64,000 nucleotides of DNA from Aquimarina aggregata (GCF_001632745.1 NZ_LQRT01000024.1:558001-622000); one strand, 5' to 3'; counted from the stretch's first letter, positions 19,166 to 27,902 are shown. Notes: generated by a model from the letters alone, not told the origin. Numbers and translations: made by a program.

Positions 19166-19262
19166 GATATTCTAATTTTGTTTTGCCAAAAGTGGAATAT
19201 TTTGCTTGTAACTGGCAATAAAATAGGTGGTTCTATGTCTAGAATTGTAATTTTAGACGTTT

Positions 19263-20450
19263 TTAATTCTGGGTTTTGGTTTTTTGAAGTTTTATATATT
19301 CTTTAGGTGATACGGCAACGTGTTTTTTAAAAGCGTTGTAAAATGTGGCTTTTGATGTAAAACCTACAGAGTTACCAATGGCTTCTATGGTAAGGTGGCT
19401 ATATTTTTGATCTAATAGTCTTTTTTTGGATTCGGCAATTCTATATTGATTTATAAAATCATTAAAATTTAAATTGGTAGATGTATTTATAATCTGCGAA
19501 ATATAATTGGGGTTAGAACCTAATAGTGTTGCCAAATCTTTTAACGATATTGATTTGTTCAAGTAATATTTTTCGTTTTCAACGTATGCTTTAATCTCTT
19601 TTATCGTATTGGTATCGGTATTTATTTTAGACGTTTCATACTTATCAGCGATCCATAAAGATGAAAAGAAACGAGATTCTGATAGCAGCACAAAGGCTGT
19701 GATTGTTACTAAACAAGTGTGAAATATAAATATATAATGATCCCCATTGTCGTCTTCAAAATTTAAAAAAACTAAGAATACTAAAATAAAAAATGCTAAT
19801 AACCCAATGATCGTATTACGAGAAAAATTGTATTTGTTTACACTTATATTACCTGCATTTTTGGTTTTTTTAGTATACACATTTTTGACGATAAGTCTGC
19901 TAGATAGTAAAATATAGACAGTAAAACTTAACAAAATTAGCCATCTAAATTCATCTTTAATCATAAGATAGCTATAATCAAGATCATTAGGAACAGCTAC
20001 TGTTTTCATATCTGGGAAATACGCTCCTAAATAGGCATTTATTTTTACAGCCTTGGGTTGTATATAAAATTGTAGTTGAGTAAAGGAATATAAAACCGAA
20101 GGGAGTATGTGGATCCAATGTTTTTTTAAGGTGACCGTTTCTTTTTCTAAGAGGGAGTATACAAATACATATATCGAGGGAGCAAGTAGTAACACCAGAG
20201 GTTCTGTACTATCATTTAAATGAGGTACATACTTCATAAGCCCGGTATAGCATAAAAAAACATCACCAGCAATAATAGATTGAAGTAATAAAGACCAACC
20301 AAATATTTTAAAAGCAGTGTTTTTATAAGAAGCCCTAATAAGAATAACGAAACTGATCAATATTCCTATAAATACACCCAGAAAAATAAAGTAAGAGACC
20401 AGATTATGGCGTATAGGGATATGATCGATGATATATTGGCTAGTTTCCAT
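19263..20450 (-). CDS. Membrane-anchored AraC-family transcriptional regulator
   Basis: 395 aa: seven hydrophobic helices over residues 20-255, then a soluble linker and an AraC-type double HTH at about 290-395 (ISLKDLATLLGSNPNYISQI and IGNSVGFTSKATFYNAFKKH, ending SPKEYIKLQK). This architecture is common in Bacteroidetes. Ligand and targets unknown. The phosphoesterase gene ends 11 bases upstream on the same strand, so the two form an operon. Confidence 0.9.
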   Translation of the reverse strand: METSQYIIDHIPIRHNLVSYFIFLGVFIGILISFVILIRASYKNTAFKIFGWSLLLQSIIAGDVFLCYTGLMKYVPHLNDSTEPLVLLLAPSIYVFVYSLLEKETVTLKKHWIHILPSVLYSFTQLQFYIQPKAVKINAYLGAYFPDMKTVAVPNDLDYSYLMIKDEFRWLILLSFTVYILLSSRLIVKNVYTKKTKNAGNISVNKYNFSRNTIIGLLAFFILVFLVFLNFEDDNGDHYIFIFHTCLVTITAFVLLSESRFFSSLWIADKYETSKINTDTNTIKEIKAYVENEKYYLNKSISLKDLATLLGSNPNYISQIINTSTNLNFNDFINQYRIAESKKRLLDQKYSHLTIEAIGNSVGFTSKATFYNAFKKHVAVSPKEYIKLQKTKTQN

Positions 20451-20461
20451 AAATTATCGTG

Positions 20462-21364
20462 CTACTCGATATTAAAATCGACTAGTTTTTGCGGTCCTTC
20501 TAGCGGTACTCTAATAATCTTAAGAACTCCATCTTCTGTAGTAGAAATTTGCCATTTGATCAATGTGATTGTACCATTTTCTATTTCGATTCCTGTAATG
20601 CATCTGGGATGAACACAACTACCATCATTAAATAGCGGTAATTGACCCGCTTCGGGAAATCGAGGGCGATGCGTATGCCCTATAATAGTAAATAGGTTCT
20701 TATTATCGGCTATCCATTTTTTGATTCTACGTTCTACTCTTATAGATTCTTTATAATTTTTTGCTGGACTTGTAGGGTCAGAAATACCGATTATTTGCAA
20801 AGGTTTCCATAAAACGCGTACCAAAAACCGATTAATACGCCACCCGTTATAATTCATATAATCGGCTTGATGCCCATGAAGTAGAAAAATTTCTTGATTT
20901 GTATCTTGATGTTTTAAAATAATAGATTCATGATACGTTATATCAGGAAAAAGAGGAACCTCTTTGTTGGTTTTACGATCAAGATAAGAACTAAGATGTT
21001 TTTTTACATATTTTGGATTTCTATACACCATATCATGGTTCCCCCAAATCATAGCAAGTCTGTTGTCATTATAAAACAATTGCAGCAGTTCATAGACGTT
21101 TTTATGAGAGCGAAAAACAACATCAAAATTAAGATTCTCCCATAACTCATCTCCATCACCTAATTCACAATAGGTAAAACCTTCATTGTAATAATGTTTT
21201 AGTGCATGAAAGTAAATATTCCTATTGTTTGCAAATTCATCTGCAAAACTATTATCTCCTCGATGGCAATCACTAAATAATACAAATTTAGAGGTATCAT
21301 CAAAAGCAATTACTTTTGCATTTTTATAAGCGCGATCCAGACGCGATTGGGAGGACATAGTCAA
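20462..21364 (-). CDS. Calcineurin-like metallophosphoesterase
   Basis: 300 aa with the full two-metal signature: FSDCHRGDN, GDGDELWE, WGNHDM, LLHGHQADY and IGHTHRP. Form resembles UDP-2,3-diacylglucosamine hydrolase (LpxH)-like and other phosphoesterases; there is no signal peptide. Substrate uncertain. The start may be the third residue (MSSQSRL). Confidence 0.88.
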   Translation of the reverse strand: MTMSSQSRLDRAYKNAKVIAFDDTSKFVLFSDCHRGDNSFADEFANNRNIYFHALKHYYNEGFTYCELGDGDELWENLNFDVVFRSHKNVYELLQLFYNDNRLAMIWGNHDMVYRNPKYVKKHLSSYLDRKTNKEVPLFPDITYHESIILKHQDTNQEIFLLHGHQADYMNYNGWRINRFLVRVLWKPLQIIGISDPTSPAKNYKESIRVERRIKKWIADNKNLFTIIGHTHRPRFPEAGQLPLFNDGSCVHPRCITGIEIENGTITLIKWQISTTEDGVLKIIRVPLEGPQKLVDFNIE

Positions 21365-21473
21365 ATGTTTTTAGTAAATATACAATACAATATATAGTAT
21401 TTCTGAAAGTGAATATAAATAATGTCTTGAATTTATAATTATATTTATAGTGTATCCAGAAGACATAATACTT

Positions 21474-22298
21474 ATGAGAGCACTTCTTAATATTGTAATG
21501 ATAACCATGTTTTTAAATACGAGTACTACTTTTTCTCAAGATGATCATACAGACTTAGAATCTTTACCCAAAGATAGTGGCGGCATACATAAAGCAAATG
21601 CTTTAGGCGTAACAGATGCCGTTTACGGGCATTATATTTATACGCCAAGTGGCTATAGCAAAGATTCTCCAAAGTACCCGTTGCTTGTTTTTTTGCATGG
21701 ATCTGGAGAAAGAGGCAATAGTAAAAAAAGTCCTGATAAATTAAAAAAAGTAATCATTCATGGACCACCAAAACTTATCGAAAATAAAACGTGGTCTCCA
21801 AAATATCCTATGATTGTTGCCTCACCACAATTACCATCGGGCAATTGGAAACCAGAAGATATTCATGACTTTATTACCTATTTAATATCCAATTATCATA
21901 TAAACACCAAGCGTATTTATGTTACAGGATTAAGCTTAGGAGGCTATGGTAGTTTTAACTATATCTCTAAATATAGTTCAAGTAGTTATGCAGCAGCAAT
22001 TGTTCCAGTAGCAGGAGGAGGAGATGTTAACTCGGGAGATAAATTTACTAAAGTACCAGTATGGGCATTTCATGGGGATAGTGATAAAGTAGTACCCCAA
22101 AAGCAATCTATTGATATGATTACTGCAATCAATCAGGCTAATCCAAATACTAAGGCTAAACTGACAATATATCCGGATATTGGTCATGATTCATGGACAA
22201 AAACATATAATGCCAAAGGAATGGGGAGTGAAAGTAAGAGCTATGATGCTTTTGATATGAATATTTATGATTGGATGTTTATGTTCAAAAAACAATAG
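21474..22298 (+). CDS. Secreted alpha/beta-hydrolase (esterase/peptidase-like)
   Basis: Start ATG 21474 gives a signal peptide (ALLNIVMITMFL..TTFSQ). Nucleophile elbow GLSLGGYG, oxyanion strand LLVFLHGSGERG, acid near FHGDSDKVVP and His in DIGHDSW: a complete triad in phospholipase/carboxylesterase or PHB-depolymerase style. Substrate not predictable. Confidence 0.86.
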   Translation: MRALLNIVMITMFLNTSTTFSQDDHTDLESLPKDSGGIHKANALGVTDAVYGHYIYTPSGYSKDSPKYPLLVFLHGSGERGNSKKSPDKLKKVIIHGPPKLIENKTWSPKYPMIVASPQLPSGNWKPEDIHDFITYLISNYHINTKRIYVTGLSLGGYGSFNYISKYSSSSYAAAIVPVAGGGDVNSGDKFTKVPVWAFHGDSDKVVPQKQSIDMITAINQANPNTKAKLTIYPDIGHDSWTKTYNAKGMGSESKSYDAFDMNIYDWMFMFKKQ

Positions 22299-22300
22299 TT

Positions 22301-22486
22301 TTATGATACTCCAATAAATTTAAAAACTTCATACACTAATATAGCTGGCCAAACAATAGCTTTTAGCACGCCCAAAACGCCCATCCAAAAACTTGTAGCG
22401 TGACTAATAAAGTAAATTATTGCTCCTATACATCCTATACCATAAATTGTATTTGAGGAAGCACTTTTTTTTGCTGTTTCTTTCAT
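22301..22486 (-). CDS. Small two-helix membrane protein
   Basis: 61 aa from ATG 22486 (MKETAKK); the frame extends 6 residues further up. Two hydrophobic segments (YGIGCIGAIIYFI and AIVWPAILVYEVF). Lies downstream of the HMA protein gene on the same strand (117-base gap) and might share its promoter. Function unknown. Confidence 0.6.
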   Translation of the reverse strand: MKETAKKSASSNTIYGIGCIGAIIYFISHATSFWMGVLGVLKAIVWPAILVYEVFKFIGVS

Positions 22487-22603
22487 GGTGTTACTTGATA
22501 ACATATATTTAAATATTCCGAGACTTGCCTTGAAATCAAAATGTTTTTTCTATTACATGCCTCGTAAATTTGTCTTGAGGCGGTTTACTATTTTTGAATA
22601 CGA

Positions 22604-22873
22604 TTATTTAGTAAGTCTACCAATGGCGCAACTCACATATGATTTTGCTTTTGTACTTAAGTTGTTTTTATCTCCAACAGATGGATATCCTAATTTTGAG
22701 AGTTCGTTTTGAACGGTGTTTAAGCCGTCTTCGGTTTTATAGTTAAATGATACAGTACAGTTTTCGGTATTTACAGAAATATTATATATGCCTTGTACCA
22801 TATGAAGTTTTTTTGCAATGGTACTCTCACAGCCTGCACATTTTAAATTTTGAATTGCCACAGTAGTTTTCAT
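22604..22873 (-). CDS. Heavy-metal-associated (HMA) domain protein, probable copper chaperone
   Basis: 89 aa: ferredoxin-like HMA fold with metal site LKCAGCEST near residues 11-17, then a 20-residue tail. Such proteins bind Cu(I) in the cytoplasm. Its promoter carries a CRP/FNR-type box (22934-22945) and a perfect -7 element TAGTTTTG, the same architecture as the cbb3 oxidase and ccoI operons, so it probably serves copper supply to the oxidase under low oxygen (inference). Confidence 0.88.
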   Translation of the reverse strand: MKTTVAIQNLKCAGCESTIAKKLHMVQGIYNISVNTENCTVSFNYKTEDGLNTVQNELSKLGYPSVGDKNNLSTKAKSYVSCAIGRLTK

Positions 22874-22902
22874 GTTTTTAGAATTAAAAAGTGTTAAAAG
22901 AT

Positions 22903-22945
22903 CAAAACTACTTAAGCCGCTTAAATTGTACTATGATAAATATCA
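22903..22945 (-). promoter_or_regulatory. CRP/FNR-type promoter of the HMA gene
   Basis: Box TGATAAATATCA at 22934-22945; 23 bases; -7 element TAGTTTTG (22910 to 22903 on the minus strand), perfect TAnnTTTG. No -7 element at the same spacing exists toward the cyclase. Confidence 0.8.
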
Positions 22946-22997
22946 GTAGCAAATATGACCCTATTACCTCTTTTATATTTTATATATTTATAAAGCC

Positions 22998-24089
22998 ATG
23001 TCAAATGCAAAATATAAACGGTATTTAAAACAATCAATCCCTTTTGGTATCATCTGGCTTGTTTTTGCGGTGGTGTACACATTTTTAGAATTCGGCATCC
23101 TAGGGGATTCAAAGTATTATCCTTCTACAGGAAACCTATATGATTTTAAAAGTTCCTTTATACATTCTTGTATAGCGGGCTTTCTTTCTGGTTTTATTCA
23201 AGGTTGGATCGAATTAGTGTGGCTTCGTAAACTATTTATCAATAGAGCTTTATGGGTTAAAGTAGTGGTCAAAAGCATATTTTATGTATCCTTTATTTTA
23301 ATCGTGTTGATTATATTTAGTTTGTTAGCCAATAGTAGACTGCTTAAACTTGGTTTATTCGACCCTTTAGTGATTAGGAGTTTATATGTCTTTATGCAAG
23401 AGTTTTCATTTTGGAGTGTAGTCATCTATTTGGGATTAATATCCTTTGTAGCATTGCTTTTTTCTGAGATTAGAGAATATGTAGGTATGGGGGTGTTATA
23501 TAATTTTTTATTAGGAAAGTATCATAAGCCAAAGCAAGAAATTAGAATATTTATGTTTTTGGATATGAAAGCATCTACCACTATTGCAGAAAGTATCGGG
23601 CATAAGCAATATTTTAAATTGATTAAGAAGTATTATGCCGATATGACCGATGCTATTTTAGAAACTGAAGGAGAAATATATCAATATGTAGGAGATGAGA
23701 TTGTAGTTTCCTGGCCCGAGAGAAAAGGAATACAACATAATAATTGCATACGGTGTTTTAAAAAGATCAAAGATGCTTTTGAGAAAAACAAGCAAGAATA
23801 TATTCTCGAGTTTGGGATTGCTCCAGATTTTAAAGCAGGATATCATATTGGAGAAGTGACTATAGGAGAGATCGGAAATATTAAAAAAGATATCATTTAT
23901 ACAGGAGATATTTTAAATACCACCGCCAGAATTCAAGCAACATGCAACACCTATAAAACCAAAGTTTTAATTTCAGAAAAACTACTTCTTAAATTATCAA
24001 AAGAAAAAGATTTTACGCACACTAAAATTGGAGAATTAGAGCTGCGTGGAAAAAAAGAATTGGTACAACTACATAGTATTTCTTTTTAA
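22998..24089 (+). CDS. Membrane-bound class III nucleotidyl cyclase
   Basis: 363 aa: about four transmembrane helices over residues 13-157, then a class III cyclase domain at about 182-330 with metal aspartates D189 (FMFLDMKAST) and D233 (VGDEIVVSWP), and GYHIGEVTIGEIG, DILNTTARIQ. The purine-specifying residues were not assigned, so cAMP versus cGMP is open. Divergent from the HMA gene. Adjacent to genes under CRP/FNR-type boxes, but its own promoter shows no such element. Confidence 0.88.
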   Translation: MSNAKYKRYLKQSIPFGIIWLVFAVVYTFLEFGILGDSKYYPSTGNLYDFKSSFIHSCIAGFLSGFIQGWIELVWLRKLFINRALWVKVVVKSIFYVSFILIVLIIFSLLANSRLLKLGLFDPLVIRSLYVFMQEFSFWSVVIYLGLISFVALLFSEIREYVGMGVLYNFLLGKYHKPKQEIRIFMFLDMKASTTIAESIGHKQYFKLIKKYYADMTDAILETEGEIYQYVGDEIVVSWPERKGIQHNNCIRCFKKIKDAFEKNKQEYILEFGIAPDFKAGYHIGEVTIGEIGNIKKDIIYTGDILNTTARIQATCNTYKTKVLISEKLLLKLSKEKDFTHTKIGELELRGKKELVQLHSISF

Positions 24090-24135
24090 TCCTTTCACAC
24101 TCAAATTAATTTAGATTGGTGTATACTACCAAGGA

Positions 24136-24178
24136 TGACTTTTGTCATATTTAGAATTTAGGTTTACCACTACTTTTG
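24136..24178 (+). promoter_or_regulatory. CRP/FNR-type promoter of raiA
   Basis: Box TGACTTTTGTCA (24136-24147), 23 bases, perfect -7 TACTTTTG (24171-24178); about 24 bases on is the start codon at 24202. Confidence 0.85.
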
Positions 24179-24201
24179 GATAAAAGTTAAATGCGAAACC
24201 T

Positions 24202-24504
24202 ATGAAAGTAACTATTCAATTTGTACAAATGCCAACTAGTGAAGCTATGGAGAATTATGTACATGAAAAGCTTGATAAATTTTATAAAAAATATGATTGG
24301 GTAATTAAGTCTGATGTCTTTTTTAAGAAAGAAAATGATCCCAAAGGAAAAGGGAAAATTTGTGATATAGAGCTTAGCTTACCAGGTCCTAAAATTCATG
24401 CAACCTCGAATGAAAAGAGTTTTGAACTAGCCTTTAAAGAGACCTTAGGCGATGTAGAGACACAGATTAAAAAACGAAAAGGTACTATGAAACCTTATCT
24501 TTAA
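24202..24504 (+). CDS. raiA: Ribosome hibernation factor RaiA/HPF (short form)
   Basis: 100 aa, single RaiA/HPF domain: N-terminal VTIQFVQMPTSEAMENYVHEKLDKF, ending with ETQIKKRKG. The short form binds the 30S decoding region and silences ribosomes. Its promoter has the same CRP/FNR-type arrangement as the cbb3 operon, placing ribosome hibernation in the low-oxygen regulon of this window. Confidence 0.92.
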   Translation: MKVTIQFVQMPTSEAMENYVHEKLDKFYKKYDWVIKSDVFFKKENDPKGKGKICDIELSLPGPKIHATSNEKSFELAFKETLGDVETQIKKRKGTMKPYL

Positions 24505-24522
24505 AATAGAAAAACTCAAAAC

Positions 24523-24565
24523 TGATATTTATCATAATTTAAAACAAGTGATAAGATTATCTTAG
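24523..24565 (+). promoter_or_regulatory. CRP/FNR-type promoter with no downstream coding gene
   Basis: Box TGATATTTATCA (24523-24534), 23 bases, -7 element TATCTTAG (24558-24565, 7 of 8 of TAnnTTTG positions ignoring the n's one mismatch). The geometry is the same as at raiA just upstream, yet there is no ORF on this strand before 25096, where another promoter of the same type lies. Confidence 0.7.
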
Positions 24566-24570
24566 TACTG

Positions 24571-24685
24571 TAGTCAAAATAGTTTTTGATTTTTGCTGGT
24601 GCAATGCAACAAAAATCAAGCGAAGAAATTTATTTCTTCAAAAGAAACAGGTAGACCCTCATCTACCTGTTTCTGTTTTTATGTA
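24571..24685 (+). ncRNA. Candidate structured small RNA under CRP/FNR-type control
   Basis: Predicted 5' end about 6 bases after the -7 element. Three hairpins in a row: 24586-24619 (10-bp perfect stem TTGATTTTTG/CAAAAATCAA, 14-base loop), 24622-24639 (GAAGAAAT/ATTTCTTC), and 24643-24674 (13-bp stem AGAAACAGGTAGA, 6-base loop) followed by GTTTTTA, an intrinsic terminator. No ORF with a credible start lies in it. About 115 nt. No known RNA family recognised. Confidence 0.6.
24643..24680. terminator. Strong 13-bp hairpin terminator, probably bidirectional
   Basis: Arms 24643-24655 and 24662-24674, perfect; T-run to 24680 on the plus strand. It also sits just beyond the 3' end of the acylphosphatase gene on the other strand. 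Confidence 0.85.
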
Positions 24686-24690
24686 GTTGA

Positions 24691-24960
24691 TTATAAAATT
24701 TCAAAACCATCAAAAGCTTGTGCAGGAACTTTTGTAAAAGTAACAGCATCAACTCTTGCGTATTCAGGTCCAACTTTACACCATTCTATAAGTTCTTCGA
24801 GTTGATTTTTAGTTCCTTTAGCTTCGATATATACACTGCCGTCGGGTTGATTTTTTACAAATCCAATAAGACCTATTTCTACAGCTTTCTCTAGTGTGCT
24901 TTTTCGATACCAGACACCTTGTACTTTACCTTTTACAATGATGTTATATTGTTGTGACAT
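24691..24960 (-). CDS. acyP: Acylphosphatase
   Basis: 89 aa with the active-site loop GKVQGVWYRKST (catalytic Arg in the WYR position) and GFVKNQPDGSVYIEA with the catalytic Asn, the standard small acylphosphatase. Hydrolyses acyl phosphates such as 1,3-bisphosphoglycerate and acetyl phosphate in the cytoplasm. Confidence 0.95.
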   Translation of the reverse strand: MSQQYNIIVKGKVQGVWYRKSTLEKAVEIGLIGFVKNQPDGSVYIEAKGTKNQLEELIEWCKVGPEYARVDAVTFTKVPAQAFDGFEIL

Positions 24961-25032
24961 TTTTTTAAAATATAGATGATTGAATTGAGATGAAAGATAC
25001 TGTAAAAAGTAAAAGAAGTTTACTTTATGATA

Positions 25033-25075
25033 TGATAAATGTCATTTTTAATACTACATATATCCTCTAATTTTG
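25033..25075 (+). promoter_or_regulatory. CRP/FNR-type promoter of Usp gene at 25 kb
   Basis: Box TGATAAATGTCA (25033-25044), 23 bases, perfect -7 TAATTTTG (25068-25075); the ATG at 25096 follows after 20 bases. Confidence 0.85.
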
Positions 25076-25095
25076 AAAGTATAAAACTATGTATT

Positions 25096-25935
25096 ATGAA
25101 AAAAATTCTTGTACCCGTAGACTTTTCAAAGTATTCAGAATATGCATTAGAAGCAGCTGCTGTATTTGCTAAGCAACACGATGCCGAAATTATAGTGTTA
25201 CATATGCTTGGATTATCAGAAGCAGTATTAACTAAAAATGAAGGACAGGAGGTAGCAGAAGCTGTGTACTATATGAAACTTGCTGAAAAGAGATTCGAAA
25301 CATTTTTAGACAAAGAGTACCTGAAAGGGATAAAAGTCACCGAGACGGTACAGAATTATAAAATATTTAGCGAAATCAATGAAGTAGCTCACGAAAATAA
25401 TGCAGACCTTATTGTTATGGGATCTCATGGTGTTAGTGGCCTTAGAGAAGAAGTTTTTGTAGGGTCAAATACCGAAAAAGTAGTGCGTACTGCTGATGTG
25501 CCAGTATTTGTTGTAAAAAACAGTGTAGGAGATTTTAAGATCAAAGAGGTCGTATTTGCATGTGACTTTAAAATAGAAAACCTTAGACCTTATCATAATG
25601 CAATGCGATTGTTTAATGCGCTGGGAGCTAATGTGCATTTGCTGTATGTAAATCTACCAGGAGAGAAGTTCAAAAACTCTACTCAAATGGAAGAAAAAGT
25701 AAAAGAATTTCTTTTTAAAGCCGATGCTGGTAATTTAGATATGCATGATCATGTAGTGTATTATAGTGATTACTCTGTAGAAAGCGGAGTATTTAATTAT
25801 AGTAAAAAGATAGATGCAGATATTATTGCTATTCCAACACATGGAAGACGGGGTATAGCGCACTTTTTTAGTGGAAGTATAGGAGAAGATATCGCAAACC
25901 ACTCGGATAAACCAGTGCTAACATTTAAGATTTAA
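25096..25935 (+). CDS. Tandem universal stress protein (Usp)
   Basis: Start ATG 25096 (MKKILVPVDFSKYS); the longer frame from 25039 overlaps the promoter and is rejected. 279 aa with two Usp domains. The first ends with VMGSHGVSGLREEVFVGSNT, close to the ATP-binding G2xG9xG(S/T) motif with one extra residue; the second has THGRRGIAHFFSGSIGEDI, so here the second domain also keeps a motif, unlike the cluster paralogues at 55-61 kb. Controlled by a CRP/FNR-type box. Confidence 0.9.
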   Translation: MKKILVPVDFSKYSEYALEAAAVFAKQHDAEIIVLHMLGLSEAVLTKNEGQEVAEAVYYMKLAEKRFETFLDKEYLKGIKVTETVQNYKIFSEINEVAHENNADLIVMGSHGVSGLREEVFVGSNTEKVVRTADVPVFVVKNSVGDFKIKEVVFACDFKIENLRPYHNAMRLFNALGANVHLLYVNLPGEKFKNSTQMEEKVKEFLFKADAGNLDMHDHVVYYSDYSVESGVFNYSKKIDADIIAIPTHGRRGIAHFFSGSIGEDIANHSDKPVLTFKI

Positions 25936-26009
25936 TCCACATTGTGGAGTTTAATTTCACAAGGCTTGCCTATAGGTAGTCGATTAGAAAGCGATTTTTC
26001 ATGAATAAG

Positions 26010-26049
26010 AAGACCTGTTAGGTATTAAAAAACGTAATGGGTCTTTTTT
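26010..26049 (+). terminator. Terminator after the 25 kb Usp gene
   Basis: AAGACC (26010-26015) pairs with GGTCTT (26039-26044), with further partial pairing inside, followed by a run of Ts to 26049. Confidence 0.6.
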
Positions 26050-26250
26050 ATGACTTTTTCTACAGCCTCTTACTTATACAGATACTATCAGTTATTTAAT
26101 TTTTGCTTTTCTTTATTTATAAATAATTAAGGTTTTAAGTTAACAAACGTCCCTTTCAAACATCCTCTGATTATATCAATACTAGGATAACTAAGCAACG
26201 CTGTATTTAATGAAGGTTGTACAATACCTTCTGAACTCGCTCTGACGACA

Positions 26251-26264
26251 CGGATTGCAAATCC
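26251..26264. repeat. Dispersed palindrome, copy with one lost base pair
   Basis: CGGATTGCAAATCC preceded by ACTCGCTCTGACGACA, the same left flank as copies at 7590 and 27980. Confidence 0.7.
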
Positions 26265-26286
26265 TTGTGATCGAGCAGGTATTTTA

Positions 26287-26793
26287 TTACAGTGTTTTTA
26301 ATTCTATTGTTGTTTTTTTACTGCTATACGAGGAAACCGAAATTTTTAAAGAATCTTTTTCAAAATTTATACTCGAAGCTGCATCGCAATATTTTTTTAC
26401 ATCTTTTGTCTTATAATTTGCTTCAGTGGGGCTTTTAGAATAAGGAGGTTCTATTCTAACTGTAATTTGTGTTGGCTCACCAAAATCAGCTACTAGTGCG
26501 TCAAATAAATCTCTCGTTATTGTTTTCTCTAAGTTAAATCGAACAGATTTTATAATATGATTTGAGTCGGTTATAATATTTGTGTATCCCATTTTTCTAT
26601 TGTACCAAGTGTAATCATAATAATATTTATAAAATAAAACCTTATCGTTATTTAGTCGTTGAATTCCATTTTGTGCTTTATGAAACACACCTATAGCTTC
26701 GATAGGCTCTCCAATTATATTTTTATAATCAAATTTTTTCTGACCAAAAGTACTTACTGATAACAGCAACGCGATTATAGGTATAAATTTCAT
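26287..26793 (-). CDS. Small secreted protein, unknown (paralogue set of the 26-32 kb island)
   Basis: 168 aa with signal peptide (IIALLLSVSTFGQ). After it comes KNIIGEPIEAIGVFHKAQNG, which resembles the start of the mature 27.2 and 28.0 kb proteins (IGKKLEDV, LLGKPIASI). It is the last gene of a three-gene operon with the frameshifted gene and the 27.2 kb gene. No known domain recognised. Confidence 0.6.
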   Translation of the reverse strand: MKFIPIIALLLSVSTFGQKKFDYKNIIGEPIEAIGVFHKAQNGIQRLNNDKVLFYKYYYDYTWYNRKMGYTNIITDSNHIIKSVRFNLEKTITRDLFDALVADFGEPTQITVRIEPPYSKSPTEANYKTKDVKKYCDAASSINFEKDSLKISVSSYSSKKTTIELKTL

Positions 26794-26801
26794 GGTTTGT
26801 C

Positions 26802-27250
26802 TTAGTATTTAGAAATTGTGATATGAGTTTTTACCTTTTCATTTACTTGTTCTACAGTTGTTTCAGTAGATTCTAAACTAATAATTTCTATGGTGTGTTT
26901 TGATTTACCTTCATTCTTTATGTTATGATAAATTTCAGGAGAAACAAATTTATCTGTTTTATATAGCTTGGTTTCTAAATGAGTTGCTTCACCATAAGAT
27001 CCAACAATGATATAATAGTAAGATTTTAAAAACTTATGTTCTTCACGATACGTTACATATTCATGTGTTTCGATTTTAAATGTTTTAAGGAAATAGCCAT
27101 CATTAAAGTCATAGGTTTCTATAGCGTCATGGGTTAAATACGTTAGCGCATATTTTAATTCTTCTTTGTTATTTCATAAGCATTTCCTGTTTTTTGAGCA
27201 TAAACAGAAAAAACTAAAATGGAAAATAAAAAGGTTAATAGATTTTTCAT
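26802..27250 (-). pseudogene. Frameshifted secreted-protein gene
   Basis: ATG at 27250 overlaps the stop of the upstream gene (ATGA). It encodes a signal peptide (NLLTFLFSILVFSVYAQ) then NAYE and hits a stop after about 32 residues. Shifting frame near 27170 restores an open reading frame of about 120 residues (NKEELKYALTYLTHDAIETY ... ending ITISKY at 26802). One missing base near GAAATAACAAAG explains it. Either a real inactivating deletion, a sequencing error, or a slippage site; the first is likeliest. Confidence 0.75.
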
Positions 27251-27747
27251 TTTTGGATTATTACAAAGTTTAATACATTAAACATTTCTGAAACTTGTAT
27301 CTTGTATTTATCAGATTCAAAATTCATAAGATACACCTTGTCGCTAAACTCCTGAACTTCTTGATCTGCTATATCCACTAGATTAGCGTTAGGAGGAACA
27401 GGTTCTTCTTTGTTTCTCTCGTACATGTTTTTAGGTTTCCCGAAATTCTTAACAAGGGCTTTATGCAAGTTTGATCCTATTCGGTCATTTACTTCTAAAT
27501 AAAAACCGGTTATAATGCTTTTACTATTAGTTATATAATGCTTACTTCGAACAAATTGACCTAAATAAGTATTGTGTATCATGCGCCAATGTAAAAACTG
27601 TCCGTTTGCATCTGTTCTAACTTTTTCAAAAGTTGTTGTTTTTACGTCTTCTAGTTTTTTACCTATGTTTTCTAAAAAAATTGATTGGTCTTGACTGTAA
27701 AAATTTAGACTTATAAAAAGTACTAGGATTAAGGATATTTTATTCAT
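27247..27747 (-). CDS. Small secreted protein, unknown, first gene of operon 1 of the island
   Basis: Start ATG 27747 (MNKISLILVLFISLNFYSQ) gives a signal peptide; the longer frame to 27795 runs into the conserved promoter repeat. About 147 residues mature, starting with FLENIGKKLEDVKTTTFEKV. Similar opening motif to its neighbours. The stop overlaps the next gene's ATG. Function unknown. Confidence 0.65.
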   Translation of the reverse strand: MNKISLILVLFISLNFYSQDQSIFLENIGKKLEDVKTTTFEKVRTDANGQFLHWRMIHNTYLGQFVRSKHYITNSKSIITGFYLEVNDRIGSNLHKALVKNFGKPKNMYERNKEEPVPPNANLVDIADQEVQEFSDKVYLMNFESDKYKIQVSEMFNVLNFVIIQK

Positions 27748-27770
27748 TATTGTTGGTTTTAATTTGTCGC

Positions 27771-27820
27771 ACAATGTTAGGCAATATATGCCCATGACAA
27801 CAGGGGAGTTGACCCCTTTT
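27771..27820 (-). promoter_or_regulatory. Island promoter repeat P1
   Basis: Conserved block shared with 29290-29340 and 31804-31855. It carries the inverted repeat AGGGG-AGTTGA-CCCCT (27802-27817) and, downstream on the minus strand, CATATATTGCCTAACATTGT, which contains a plausible degenerate -7 element. It precedes the three-gene operon 27747-26287. Confidence 0.7.
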
Positions 27821-27902
27821 ATTGAGAAATATTCTATTAGTAAAAAGGTTTTGAAATAACTAGTCTTTTCATTTTTTATCTACTACAATACTAAAGTTTG
27901 TT

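Noticed and set aside
22934..22998. CRP/FNR-type control of the nucleotidyl cyclase from the same box as the HMA gene
   Set aside because: At the fixed spacing the plus strand reads TCTTTTAT, which is no -7 element.
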